Source: Caulifigura coniformis (lineage in GTDB: Bacteria > Planctomycetota > Planctomycetia > Planctomycetales > Planctomycetaceae). From it: a DNA stretch of 64,000 nucleotides. How positions within the stretch are numbered: the stretch's first letter is position 1; every line of letters starts with the position of its first letter. The notes beneath the pieces are model-generated. The model worked only from the letters and a program-made list of their open reading frames with translations. It had not been told where the DNA came from and did not search any database. This document shows positions 1-7,959 of the stretch, one piece after another. The position numbers and the translations under genes were made by a program. Location: NCBI RefSeq assembly GCF_007745175.1, contig NZ_CP036271.1, positions 5,778,314 through 5,842,313 of the forward strand. Reading direction: 5' to 3'.

Positions 1-3000
1 GCCGAGGCCGCGAAAGTCGCCGCTGTGGATGCGGCGAAAGAGAAACAGGACGACCCGAAGGTCCGCGAGCGGATCGCGGAACTCGAACGCCGCCGTCGTG
101 ACCTCCAGGCGCAGGTCGATCTCGTCTCCCGCGAAGCCAAGTTCAAGAATGCCGAACGCGACGTCGCCCGGGCCAATTTCGACCTCAACGTCCGCGACGC
201 CAAACCGCAGACCGTCCTCACCTCGCGCCTGAACGACTTCGATCAGCAGGCCGGCCTCGCCAGCGAAAACCTGTTGAAGCTCCAGCAGATCCAGGCCGAG
301 CTCCGGCTGGTGAAGGACGAACTCACCGAGATCTACGCCGAGAAGACGGCCGCCGAGGCCGATCTGGCCAAGTTCCGCGGCGATCGCACACGCCTCTATG
401 AGCAGCTGTACAAGATCTCGCCCAACGATGAGGCGCTTCCGGAAGACGACCGCAGCAGGTTTGCGGCGGCGAAGCGTGCCTTGAAGGAATTGCCGATCAT
501 CAATGGCTTCAACCCGCACCACGCCATCCAGTACGACTGGCCGAAGGATCTCGAGATCCAGCTCGGCATGGCGCGTGTCTCGCGCGTCGATCGCTGTCGG
601 TCGTGCCACGTGAACATCAACGACTTCGGTGCGGGCGACCTCCCGAATTTCCCGAAGGACAAGTACCACGAGCCGTTCACTTCGCATCCGCAGGCGAATC
701 TGTTCCTCACGTCGTCGAGTCCGCACCCGATCGAGCGTTTTGGCTGCACGGTCTGCCACGATGGCGACGGATCAGGAACGAGTTTTCAGGCGGCCGAGCA
801 CACGCCGCGCGATCCCGCCCAGGCGACGGAATGGGCCGACAAGTACGGCTGGCATTCCAATCACTTCTGGGAATACCCGATGCAGCCCGGGCAGTTCATC
901 GAATCGAGCTGCCTCAAGTGCCACCACAGCGTCGTTGAGCTCGGCGTCAACGAGAAGTACGGAGCCACTGCTCCGAAAGTCTTCGAGGGTTACGAGCTGA
1001 TCAAATCGTACGGATGTTTCGGCTGCCACGAGATCAATGGCTACGACGGCAAGCGGTCGATCGGTCCCGACATGCGTCTGGAGCCGAACTCCGCCGCCGA
1101 ACTGGCCGCGATTGAAGCGGATCCCAATTCGGCTCCTCCGGGCGACCTGCGCAAGGTCGGGCCGTCGCTGAGGCACGTTGGATCGAAGGTGACCGAGAAC
1201 TTCATCTCGTACTGGACGGAAGACCCGCAGCGGTTCCGCCCGTCGACGAAGATGCCGAAGTTCTTCCACCTGGAGAACCAGCACGACAATCTCGCCGAGG
1301 TGCTCCAGCCGGTCGAACTGGAAGCGATCCAGGCTTACTTGACGGCGAAGTCGGAGCCGATGGCGCTCGCCTCGCCGGCCGAGGGGTATACGCCCGATGC
1401 CGAGCGCGGGAAGATCGCCTTCCAGCGCCGCGGATGCCTCGCCTGCCACACCCGCGATGAAGAAGAGCTCAAGGACATCAAGTCCGATTTCGGTCCGAAC
1501 ATCACCAACATTCATGAGAAGCTGAAGCCCGGGCAGGATGGCTTCCGCTGGCTGTACACCTGGCTGAAGAACCCGGAACTGCATCATCCGCGGACGCGGA
1601 TGCCCAACCTGTTCCTGAACCCTGAAACCGTCGGGGGCGAACAGGTCGATCCGGCGGCCGATATCGCGGCCTACCTGCTGCAGGGCGGTCCGAAGGAGTT
1701 CCCGGCGCAGCCCGTCGGCGGACCGTCGCTCGGCCTCGTCTACGACAAGAACTTTACCGAGAAAACCGCGGATTCCCTTCGCGCTCCGCATCGCGGCGTG
1801 AGGGTCGTTGAAGTCCTCCAGACCGGAGCCGGATCGCGAGCCCTGTCGCTCGATGTGACTGGAAAGCCGCCGCTGGATGGGGCCGGCAATCCGAAGTCCG
1901 ACTTCGAACGCCTCGCCCCGGTCAGGCGGGATGACATTGTTCTGGAGTTCAACGGTCAGGCCGTGACTTCGAACGAGCAGCTCGACCAGCTGGCCTCCTC
2001 GGCCGGGCTTGGCACGAAGGTCACCCTGAAGCTTTTCAGCGACGGCCTCGAGCGCCTCGTGGAAGTGCGGATCAGCACTCCGCTGGAAGACCTCACGCGG
2101 CTGTATCTGTCGAAGTCGCTCCCCGATGCGGCCCAGGTCGACAAGACCCTGGCTGATCGTCGGTTCGCTTACCAGGTTCCCGCCTACGCCTACCAGCCGA
2201 AGACCGATGGCACAGCCTGGAACTTCCGTGAGTGGGTGAAGGGGGACGAGATTGAACTGGTCGCCCGCTCCCAGGATGAGCAGGTCAGCGAAGCGGTCTG
2301 GGCGACGCGGCAGATGGAATACATCGGTCGCCGGACGATTTCGCGCTACGGCTGCTACGCCTGCCATGACATCCCCGGCTTCGAAGACGCCAAGCCAATC
2401 GGCACGGCTCTCCAGGACTGGGGGCGTAAGGACACCTCCAAACTGGCGCCCGAGCACATCCTCGAGTTCCTGCATCATCACGGCGAACCCGATGGATCGA
2501 GCACGCACAAGCGGATTGATGCCATCGTCAAACGGGGAATCTTCGACAAGGACACCTCGGCCGCCGATCAGTCCGCCGCTTCGTTCTACCAGAGCCTCGA
2601 GCATCACGGGCGTCCCGGCTTCATCTGGCAGAAGCTGAGGGAGCCCCGCAGCTACGACTTCCGCAAGACGGAATCGAAAGGCTGGGACGAGCGTCTCAAG
2701 ATGCCGAAGTTCCCGATCAACGAGCAGCAGATCGAGTCGATCGCCACGTTCGTGCTGGGGCTTGTCAACGATCCACCGGCTCCGCAGTACCAGTATCGGC
2801 CCACGGGTCCGGCCCGGGATCGCATCGAAGGCGAGCGACTGGTCGACAAGTACAACTGCACCGGTTGCCACATTTTCGAGCTTCCCAGCATCACCTACAA
2901 AGCGCCGCTTCAGGAGCTGATCGGCGCCTCGAAGGATGAGCTGGCGAACTGGTTCATTGCCAACTCGGCGAAGATTGAAACGGGCGCGATCACGCAGGAG

Positions 3001-4248
3001 GCTCTCGCAGGCCGCGCAGCCGCGGATGCGGTCGAGCCCGAATCGATGCGTGCGGCGCTCGCAACATTCATCACCAACAGTGAACGCCTGCTCGAAGGGA
3101 CGCTGCCCCAGGGCGTCGATCCGAAGACCGGCCTGGCCACGTACCTCGCCGGGCTGGCCCGTCGCGGCGGCGGTCAGCCGCTGCGTGAGTTCTTTGTGAA
3201 TCATCCGGAGACGCTCGTCGCCGACGCGTTTCCGCCGGCTGATCACCCGGAGGCGCTCCGGCTGCTCCTGAAGCTGAAGCCCGCGGTCAGTGGTCTGAAG
3301 GCGAAGGCCGGGAAAGACGGACTTGCGCTGGTCCAGGCGCACGGCCTTCTGACCGGCGTGCCCGATCCCGAAGAAGAAGACCCCGAATTGCGGATGTATG
3401 GCCTCGATGTCTGGCAGACGCTCGACATCGCCGGACGCATCAAGCTGCCCGGTTCAAAGGCGGTCGTTCAGGAATCGAACGTCGTCGAGAAGAACGGCGG
3501 CCGCGGCGGCGACCTCGCTCACTGGCTGGTGGCGCATCTCCGCGAGGAACTTCAGGATGTCAACAAGGCGTGGCAGGCCTCTCCGCCGCCGCTCTACAAG
3601 CAAGGCATCAAAGTCCAGACCCCCTGGCTGTTCCGCTTCCTGAAGAACCCCGAACAACTTCGCTATACGACCGTGCTGCGCATGCCGCGGTTCAACATGA
3701 GCGATGAGGAAGCCCAGACGCTCGCGAACTACTTCGCGGCCGTGGATAACGTCGAGTATCCGTATCAGTCGATCCCGCAGCAGGAGCCGCAGTTCCTCGT
3801 ATCGATGGAGGAACAGTTCAAGTCGGCCCACGCGGGCGTCATGGACGGCTACGAGCTGCAGGCCTGGAAGACGCTCAACGGCCCGCTCTGCGCCAAGTGC
3901 CACCAGGTCGGCGGCAAGCCCTACAAGTCGACTGATCCCAAGGACATTCGCGGTCCGAACCTCGAACGCGTCGAGAAGCGGCTCCAGGGAGACTGGACGC
4001 GCGCCTGGATCTATAAACCGACCTGGTTCACTCCCTACACGTCGATGCCAGTGAACTTCCCGGCCGATAAGCCGCCGTTCCCCGATCTCTTCGGAGCCAG
4101 CTCGCGCGAGCAGGTGGAAGGGGTGGTCTTCAGCCTGATGAATTACAGTCGAATCCTCGAGAAGCTGGGTGTGGTGGCCTACGAGCCGCCGACGCCGGCG
4201 GAGCAGACTCCGCCGCCTGCCCCGCAGGCATCGGGAGGTGAGGAATGA
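1..4248 (+). CDS. Octaheme c-type cytochrome with coiled coil and PDZ domain (5' truncated by window)
   Basis: The frame is open to base 1, so the true start lies upstream; a GTG at 25 is only the first internal start codon. Counting residues from that GTG, eight CxxCH heme sites are visible: CRSCH 191-195, CTVCH 241-245, CLKCH 296-300, CFGCH 331-335, CLACH 471-475, CYACH 777-781, CTGCH 945-949 and CAKCH 1289-1293. Residues 1-140 are charged and heptad-like (coiled coil). A PDZ-like module sits at about 570-690. The C-terminus is Pro/Ala-rich. It heads a run of genes leading into cytochrome oxidase, so I infer a role as a large periplasmic electron carrier, possibly attached to a bc/alternative-complex-III type quinol oxidoreductase encoded upstream. 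The next gene overlaps its stop by 4 bases (ATGA), indicating translational coupling. Heme attachment is certain from the motifs; the partner complex is inference. Confidence 0.85.
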   Translation, partial: AEAAKVAAVDAAKEKQDDPKVRERIAELERRRRDLQAQVDLVSREAKFKNAERDVARANFDLNVRDAKPQTVLTSRLNDFDQQAGLASENLLKLQQIQAELRLVKDELTEIYAEKTAAEADLAKFRGDRTRLYEQLYKISPNDEALPEDDRSRFAAAKRALKELPIINGFNPHHAIQYDWPKDLEIQLGMARVSRVDRCRSCHVNINDFGAGDLPNFPKDKYHEPFTSHPQANLFLTSSSPHPIERFGCTVCHDGDGSGTSFQAAEHTPRDPAQATEWADKYGWHSNHFWEYPMQPGQFIESSCLKCHHSVVELGVNEKYGATAPKVFEGYELIKSYGCFGCHEINGYDGKRSIGPDMRLEPNSAAELAAIEADPNSAPPGDLRKVGPSLRHVGSKVTENFISYWTEDPQRFRPSTKMPKFFHLENQHDNLAEVLQPVELEAIQAYLTAKSEPMALASPAEGYTPDAERGKIAFQRRGCLACHTRDEEELKDIKSDFGPNITNIHEKLKPGQDGFRWLYTWLKNPELHHPRTRMPNLFLNPETVGGEQVDPAADIAAYLLQGGPKEFPAQPVGGPSLGLVYDKNFTEKTADSLRAPHRGVRVVEVLQTGAGSRALSLDVTGKPPLDGAGNPKSDFERLAPVRRDDIVLEFNGQAVTSNEQLDQLASSAGLGTKVTLKLFSDGLERLVEVRISTPLEDLTRLYLSKSLPDAAQVDKTLADRRFAYQVPAYAYQPKTDGTAWNFREWVKGDEIELVARSQDEQVSEAVWATRQMEYIGRRTISRYGCYACHDIPGFEDAKPIGTALQDWGRKDTSKLAPEHILEFLHHHGEPDGSSTHKRIDAIVKRGIFDKDTSAADQSAASFYQSLEHHGRPGFIWQKLREPRSYDFRKTESKGWDERLKMPKFPINEQQIESIATFVLGLVNDPPAPQYQYRPTGPARDRIEGERLVDKYNCTGCHIFELPSITYKAPLQELIGASKDELANWFIANSAKIETGAITQEALAGRAAADAVEPESMRAALATFITNSERLLEGTLPQGVDPKTGLATYLAGLARRGGGQPLREFFVNHPETLVADAFPPADHPEALRLLLKLKPAVSGLKAKAGKDGLALVQAHGLLTGVPDPEEEDPELRMYGLDVWQTLDIAGRIKLPGSKAVVQESNVVEKNGGRGGDLAHWLVAHLREELQDVNKAWQASPPPLYKQGIKVQTPWLFRFLKNPEQLRYTTVLRMPRFNMSDEEAQTLANYFAAVDNVEYPYQSIPQQEPQFLVSMEEQFKSAHAGVMDGYELQAWKTLNGPLCAKCHQVGGKPYKSTDPKDIRGPNLERVEKRLQGDWTRAWIYKPTWFTPYTSMPVNFPADKPPFPDLFGASSREQVEGVVFSLMNYSRILEKLGVVAYEPPTPAEQTPPPAPQASGGEE

Positions 4249-5117
4249 TGTCCGCTCGTTCGCGTCAGTTGTCTGGAATCGTCGGGCTGGCGCTGCTCGC
4301 CGTGTCGCCGATGAGTGGTTGCGGGAAACCGACAACCGCCCTGGGGCATGGCGCCACCGCCGAGCCCACGGTGACGGTCCTGCTGGCCGAAGGGGGAGGC
4401 GCTGCTGAGGCGGCCGCGACTCCGGCCGCGTCCACGGCGATCGCCGGTTACGGCACGTTCAAAGGACGCGTCGTCGTCAACGGTGCATTCAGCCCGCTCC
4501 CCGCCTTGCTTGCCCAGGGCGCTCCTACAAAGGATGCGATCTGCTCGCAGAAGGCCGTGCCGGATGAATCGGTCGTCGTCGGCTCGAACAACGGCCTGGC
4601 GAACGTCTTCATTTACCTGAAGAAGGTGCCAGGCGGCGAGGTTCCCCCCGCTCCCGCCGAGCCGATCTCCATCGATCAGCAGGGCTGCCGGTTCCTGCCG
4701 CACGCGGTCATCTGTCGCGTCGGTCAGCCGCTGAACTTCAAGAACTCCGATCCGGTCGCGCACAACACCGCGTTCGCGCCCCAGAGTTCGGCCGGCTTCA
4801 ACCAGACGATCGTCGCCAACGACCAGGCAGGCGCGAACTACACGTATTCCAAGGCCGAGGCCGTCCCGGTCCGCGCGAAGTGCGATTACCACGCATGGAT
4901 GGGAAGCTATCACCTGCCGCTCGCTCACCCATGGGGCGTCGTGACCGGCGAAGATGGTTCGTTCGAGATCAAGGGCGTGCCGGGAACCACCGTCGAATTC
5001 GTGGTCTGGCACGAGAAGGCGGACTACATCAGCCGCAGTCTGAAAGTCACGATTCCGGTGGATGGTGAAGTCGTTCAGGAAATTTCAGTCGAGGCCGCAA
5101 AGCTCGCGGCGAAGTGA
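4245..5117 (+). CDS. Cupredoxin-like lipoprotein with carboxypeptidase-regulatory-like C-terminus
   Basis: The 290-residue protein has a lipoprotein signal with lipobox MSGC (Cys26), so it is probably membrane-anchored on the periplasmic side. Residues 70-225 resemble a plastocyanin-like fold. A candidate type 1 copper site is His173 (AHNTAF), Cys213, His216 and Met219 (CDYHAWM). The spacing C-x2-H-x2-M is shorter than in plastocyanin. Residues 229-265 look like a small regulatory beta-sandwich (PWG..TGEDGSFEIKGVPG). The start ATG overlaps the upstream cytochrome stop; a second ATG follows immediately at 4248, and a GAGGTGAGG ribosome site precedes both. Position between multiheme cytochrome and CuA oxidase genes suggests electron transfer. 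Copper binding is inferred from residues only. Confidence 0.75.
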   Translation: MMSARSRQLSGIVGLALLAVSPMSGCGKPTTALGHGATAEPTVTVLLAEGGGAAEAAATPAASTAIAGYGTFKGRVVVNGAFSPLPALLAQGAPTKDAICSQKAVPDESVVVGSNNGLANVFIYLKKVPGGEVPPAPAEPISIDQQGCRFLPHAVICRVGQPLNFKNSDPVAHNTAFAPQSSAGFNQTIVANDQAGANYTYSKAEAVPVRAKCDYHAWMGSYHLPLAHPWGVVTGEDGSFEIKGVPGTTVEFVVWHEKADYISRSLKVTIPVDGEVVQEISVEAAKLAAK

Positions 5118-5152
5118 TCGTCGCGCGGGGATGCAGGGGGAGGGGAATCGAG

Positions 5153-5362
5153 ATGCGGCAATTCAGGCTGGCGACCGGCGTCGTGGCATTGGCCATGGCG
5201 GCAGGGGGATGTGGAGGCAACTCCAGCCCCGATCGAACGTCGACCAAGGTCCTTCGCCCCGAGGAAGTGAAGATCAGCCTGGGAAAGGAGCCGGCCCCCG
5301 CACCGGCCGCGGAAGAGTCGTCGTCGACGCCGGCAGGTTCGCCGGAAGCCTCGGCTCCCTGA
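5153..5362 (+). CDS. Small hypothetical lipoprotein in the respiratory operon
   Basis: The 69-residue protein has a short hydrophobic signal ending in AAGGC (Cys20), a typical lipoprotein signal, followed by a low-complexity Pro/Ala/Ser/Glu tail. The ATG at 5153 is chosen because a purine-rich GGGGGAGGGG ribosome site lies just upstream; an in-frame GTG at 5114 would put 13 extra charged residues before the signal. No enzymatic motif is seen. Its place between the cupredoxin-like and diheme cytochrome genes suggests an accessory or assembly role, but nothing in the sequence proves it. Confidence 0.6.
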   Translation: MRQFRLATGVVALAMAAGGCGGNSSPDRTSTKVLRPEEVKISLGKEPAPAPAAEESSSTPAGSPEASAP

Positions 5363-5434
5363 TGTCGAGGCAGGCTCACGGCCAACTGTGCACAGTCGAT
5401 TTGAGCACGGGCCAACAGTGAATGACGAGAAGCC

Positions 5435-6892
5435 ATGAAGAAGTCTGAGTTTTCCATCGGCACACGATCAACCGGAACGGCGCGCGGGCGCGCTTTCCCC
5501 GGCGCGCTGACCGCAGGGCTGCTGGCGATGGTGGCCCTCACGTCCGGCTGCGTCAGGCACGATGCCGAGTTCTCGCACCGCGAGGAATACAATGAACTCA
5601 TCCCGGAGGGGCAGGAATACGTCCACAAGGTTCTCGGGACCTACTTCGGAAAGCCCACGCGGATCGTCGCCTGGGAAAAGCTTCCGTTGAAGCTGCATGC
5701 AGCCGTCGGAACGGTCGGTGAAGGCGCCACCTCCCTCTCCGTCCCGGTCAATTTCACCCAGGAGAACCTGCCGCTCCGTCCGGAACTCGAAGCCGCCTGG
5801 CTGTCCGGCAACCTCTTCCAGAAGAACGACACTCCCGCGCTCATCGAAGCCATCGGCGAGAACGGATCCGTCATGTTTCCCGATCCTGGGCTGGCCCAAC
5901 TGCCGGCTGCAGGGGATCGCGTCGCTATCGGGCCGGGCGAAGTCCTGAAGTTCGGCCGCGTCCTGTACGCCGAGCACTGCCTGCACTGCCACGGCGTCTC
6001 AGGCGACTCCCACGGCCCGACCGCTCCTTACCTCAACCCGAAGCCGCGTGATTTCCGCCGCGGCATCTTCAAGTTCACGACGACCGTGGCCGCCAGCCGC
6101 GCGTCCCGGACGGATCTTTCCCGGACGATCGATGAAGGCATCCCGGGCACCTACATGCCGTCCTTCAAGCTGCTCACTCCCGACGAGAACATGGCGCTCG
6201 TCGAGTACGTCCTCTGGCTGGCAATGCGTGGCGAGGTCGAATACCAGCTCACCGGGCAGCTCAAGAACGACTACTCGAACGAAGCCTTCGCTGATCGCGT
6301 GAAAGGCGGTGAATCGGCCGCCGAGATCCGTAAGGAGCTCACCGACGCCGTCAACGGCGGCGAGATGGCCGACACGTTCAACGGCATCGTCGATACCGCG
6401 GTCGAACGCTGGGTGGCCGCCCAGGAAGAGGCCTCCCTCGTGACGCCAACCGTCAAGCATCTCGAGGCGACCGCCGAATCGATCGCCCGCGGCCGGGCGC
6501 TCTACCTGTCGAAAGACCTCAACTGCGTCGCCTGCCACGGCGAGGCAGGGCTGGGCGATGGACCGCAAACGTACTCGATCACCAAGAACTCCGCCGGCGC
6601 CGACAACCCGACGCCCGGCCTCTACGACGATTGGGGCAACCTCGTCGTTCCCCGAAACCTCACGACGGGAATCTACCGCGGAGGCCGCCGGCCGATCGAT
6701 CTGTTCAGCCGGCTGCACGGCGGAATCAAGGGAACCCCCATGCCGGCGTTCGGCGGAAAGAAATCGGATGAAGAGTTGTGGGACCTCGTGAACTACATCA
6801 TGAGCGTGCCCTACGAGAAGCGGACACCCGGCGATGGGTCGAAAGAAGCGAAGCCGGCCGAAGCGCCGCCGCAGGTCGCGGCGGGAGGGTGA
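5435..6892 (+). CDS. Diheme c-type cytochrome lipoprotein
   Basis: The 485-residue protein has a signal peptide ending in LTSGC (Cys39), so it is probably lipid-anchored. Two heme c sites are visible: CLHCH at 182-186 and CVACH at 364-368, each followed by Gly as in class I cytochrome c domains (CxxCHG). The second domain has a later TPMPAFGGK segment that could give the Met axial ligand; the first has TYMPSFK. It lies between the small lipoprotein and oxidase subunit II. It is probably the direct donor to the CuA centre, comparable to membrane-bound cytochromes in other oxidase operons. Heme attachment is read from the sequence; donor role is inference. Confidence 0.85.
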   Translation: MKKSEFSIGTRSTGTARGRAFPGALTAGLLAMVALTSGCVRHDAEFSHREEYNELIPEGQEYVHKVLGTYFGKPTRIVAWEKLPLKLHAAVGTVGEGATSLSVPVNFTQENLPLRPELEAAWLSGNLFQKNDTPALIEAIGENGSVMFPDPGLAQLPAAGDRVAIGPGEVLKFGRVLYAEHCLHCHGVSGDSHGPTAPYLNPKPRDFRRGIFKFTTTVAASRASRTDLSRTIDEGIPGTYMPSFKLLTPDENMALVEYVLWLAMRGEVEYQLTGQLKNDYSNEAFADRVKGGESAAEIRKELTDAVNGGEMADTFNGIVDTAVERWVAAQEEASLVTPTVKHLEATAESIARGRALYLSKDLNCVACHGEAGLGDGPQTYSITKNSAGADNPTPGLYDDWGNLVVPRNLTTGIYRGGRRPIDLFSRLHGGIKGTPMPAFGGKKSDEELWDLVNYIMSVPYEKRTPGDGSKEAKPAEAPPQVAAGG

Positions 6893-7030
6893 CGGTCGAA
6901 CGAGTGATGCGATGGCAGCCTGCGGGTTCACGAACACAGGCTGTGCGTGGGATGAGAACACATTTGGAGGGCGGTCGGTTCGAGCAACGGTGACGTTGCC
7001 GGTGAATCAGCAGTCCCTGGAGATGCGGCG

Positions 7031-7876
7031 GTGAAAAAGTTCTGGGTCTTCTTCTTCATGCTCGTGCCGGTGCTGGCCCTGTGGTCCTGCATCGTCGCGC
7101 CCGGGTATGGCTGGTGGTTCCCGGGCAGTGATGGGCCGTCGAAGGGAGTCGCCGCGTCGCCGCTCGGTCGCCGCATCGACGACCTCTTCTACATGATCCT
7201 CGTCATCACAACGATCACCTTCATCGGCGTGCAGCTCGCGCTCGGCTACGTCCTCTGGACTGGCATCCGCCGCGACAACCGGGAAGGCGACGTCGAGAAG
7301 GCGTGGTTTTCCCATGGCAGCCATGAACTCGAAGTGATCTGGTCGATCGTGCCCGCCGCGGTGCTCCTGTTCATCGCCCTGTACCAGATGGATGTCTGGG
7401 CCAGTTACCGCGTGAAGACGCACTTCCCCGAAGAGGTCCAGAACAAGCCGATGGCGGAAGTCACCGCCCGGCAGTTCGAATGGCGCATCCGCTATCCCGG
7501 GCTCGACGAGAACGGCAATGTTCTGCCGTTGATGCCCGATCCGCAGCCGACCGATCTCTACGCGGTGAACGACCTTCACCTGCCCTCCGGCAGGCCCGTG
7601 ATGATCAACCTGAAAACGCAGGACGTTCAGCATTCGTTCTTCCTGCCCGAGTTGCGCGTGAAGCAGGACGCCGTCCCCGGCCTGGTGATTCCCGTGTGGT
7701 TCGAGGCCGACAAGAGCGGGGAATACACGCTCCTGTGCGCCGAGCTTTGCGGATGGGGGCACTACAAGATGAAGGCCCGGTTCGTCGCGCGGCCCGAGGA
7801 GGAATTCATTCCGTATCTCCGGGAACTGACGAAGCAGCAGAGCTACGACGGCGTCAAAGAAGCTGCGGCGCAGTAG
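7031..7876 (+). CDS. ctaC: Cytochrome c oxidase subunit II (CuA)
   Basis: This 281-residue subunit carries the CuA electron-entry site of a heme-copper oxidase. Three hydrophobic stretches lie near the N-terminus (about 3-24, 50-76 and 100-120), then the periplasmic cupredoxin domain. CuA ligands are all present: His201 (VQHSFFLPELR), Cys236, Glu238, Cys240, His244 and Met247 (CAELCGWGHYKM). Translation starts at GTG 7031; no better ATG exists before the first membrane segment. It is followed 83 bases later by subunit I. No fused cytochrome c domain is present, consistent with separate cytochromes encoded upstream. Confidence 0.95.
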   Translation: MKKFWVFFFMLVPVLALWSCIVAPGYGWWFPGSDGPSKGVAASPLGRRIDDLFYMILVITTITFIGVQLALGYVLWTGIRRDNREGDVEKAWFSHGSHELEVIWSIVPAAVLLFIALYQMDVWASYRVKTHFPEEVQNKPMAEVTARQFEWRIRYPGLDENGNVLPLMPDPQPTDLYAVNDLHLPSGRPVMINLKTQDVQHSFFLPELRVKQDAVPGLVIPVWFEADKSGEYTLLCAELCGWGHYKMKARFVARPEEEFIPYLRELTKQQSYDGVKEAAAQ

Positions 7877-7959
7877 AGGCCACTCAGAAGAAAAGAAATT
7901 CCTGCGATTCGTTCGCAGGCCAGGTGGGCGCGGCGGACTGCCGCCCCGGGGAGCTGTTC

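Noticed and set aside
772-3342. Long open frame on the minus strand opposite the octaheme cytochrome
   Set aside because: It is a mirror of codon bias in a high-GC gene; its sequence is Arg/Leu-rich with no domain, while the + strand has eight heme motifs.
7480-7959. Upstream extension of the subunit I frame across subunit II
   Set aside because: The extension has no membrane or family character and overlaps the CuA domain of subunit II; the ATG at 7960 has a ribosome site.
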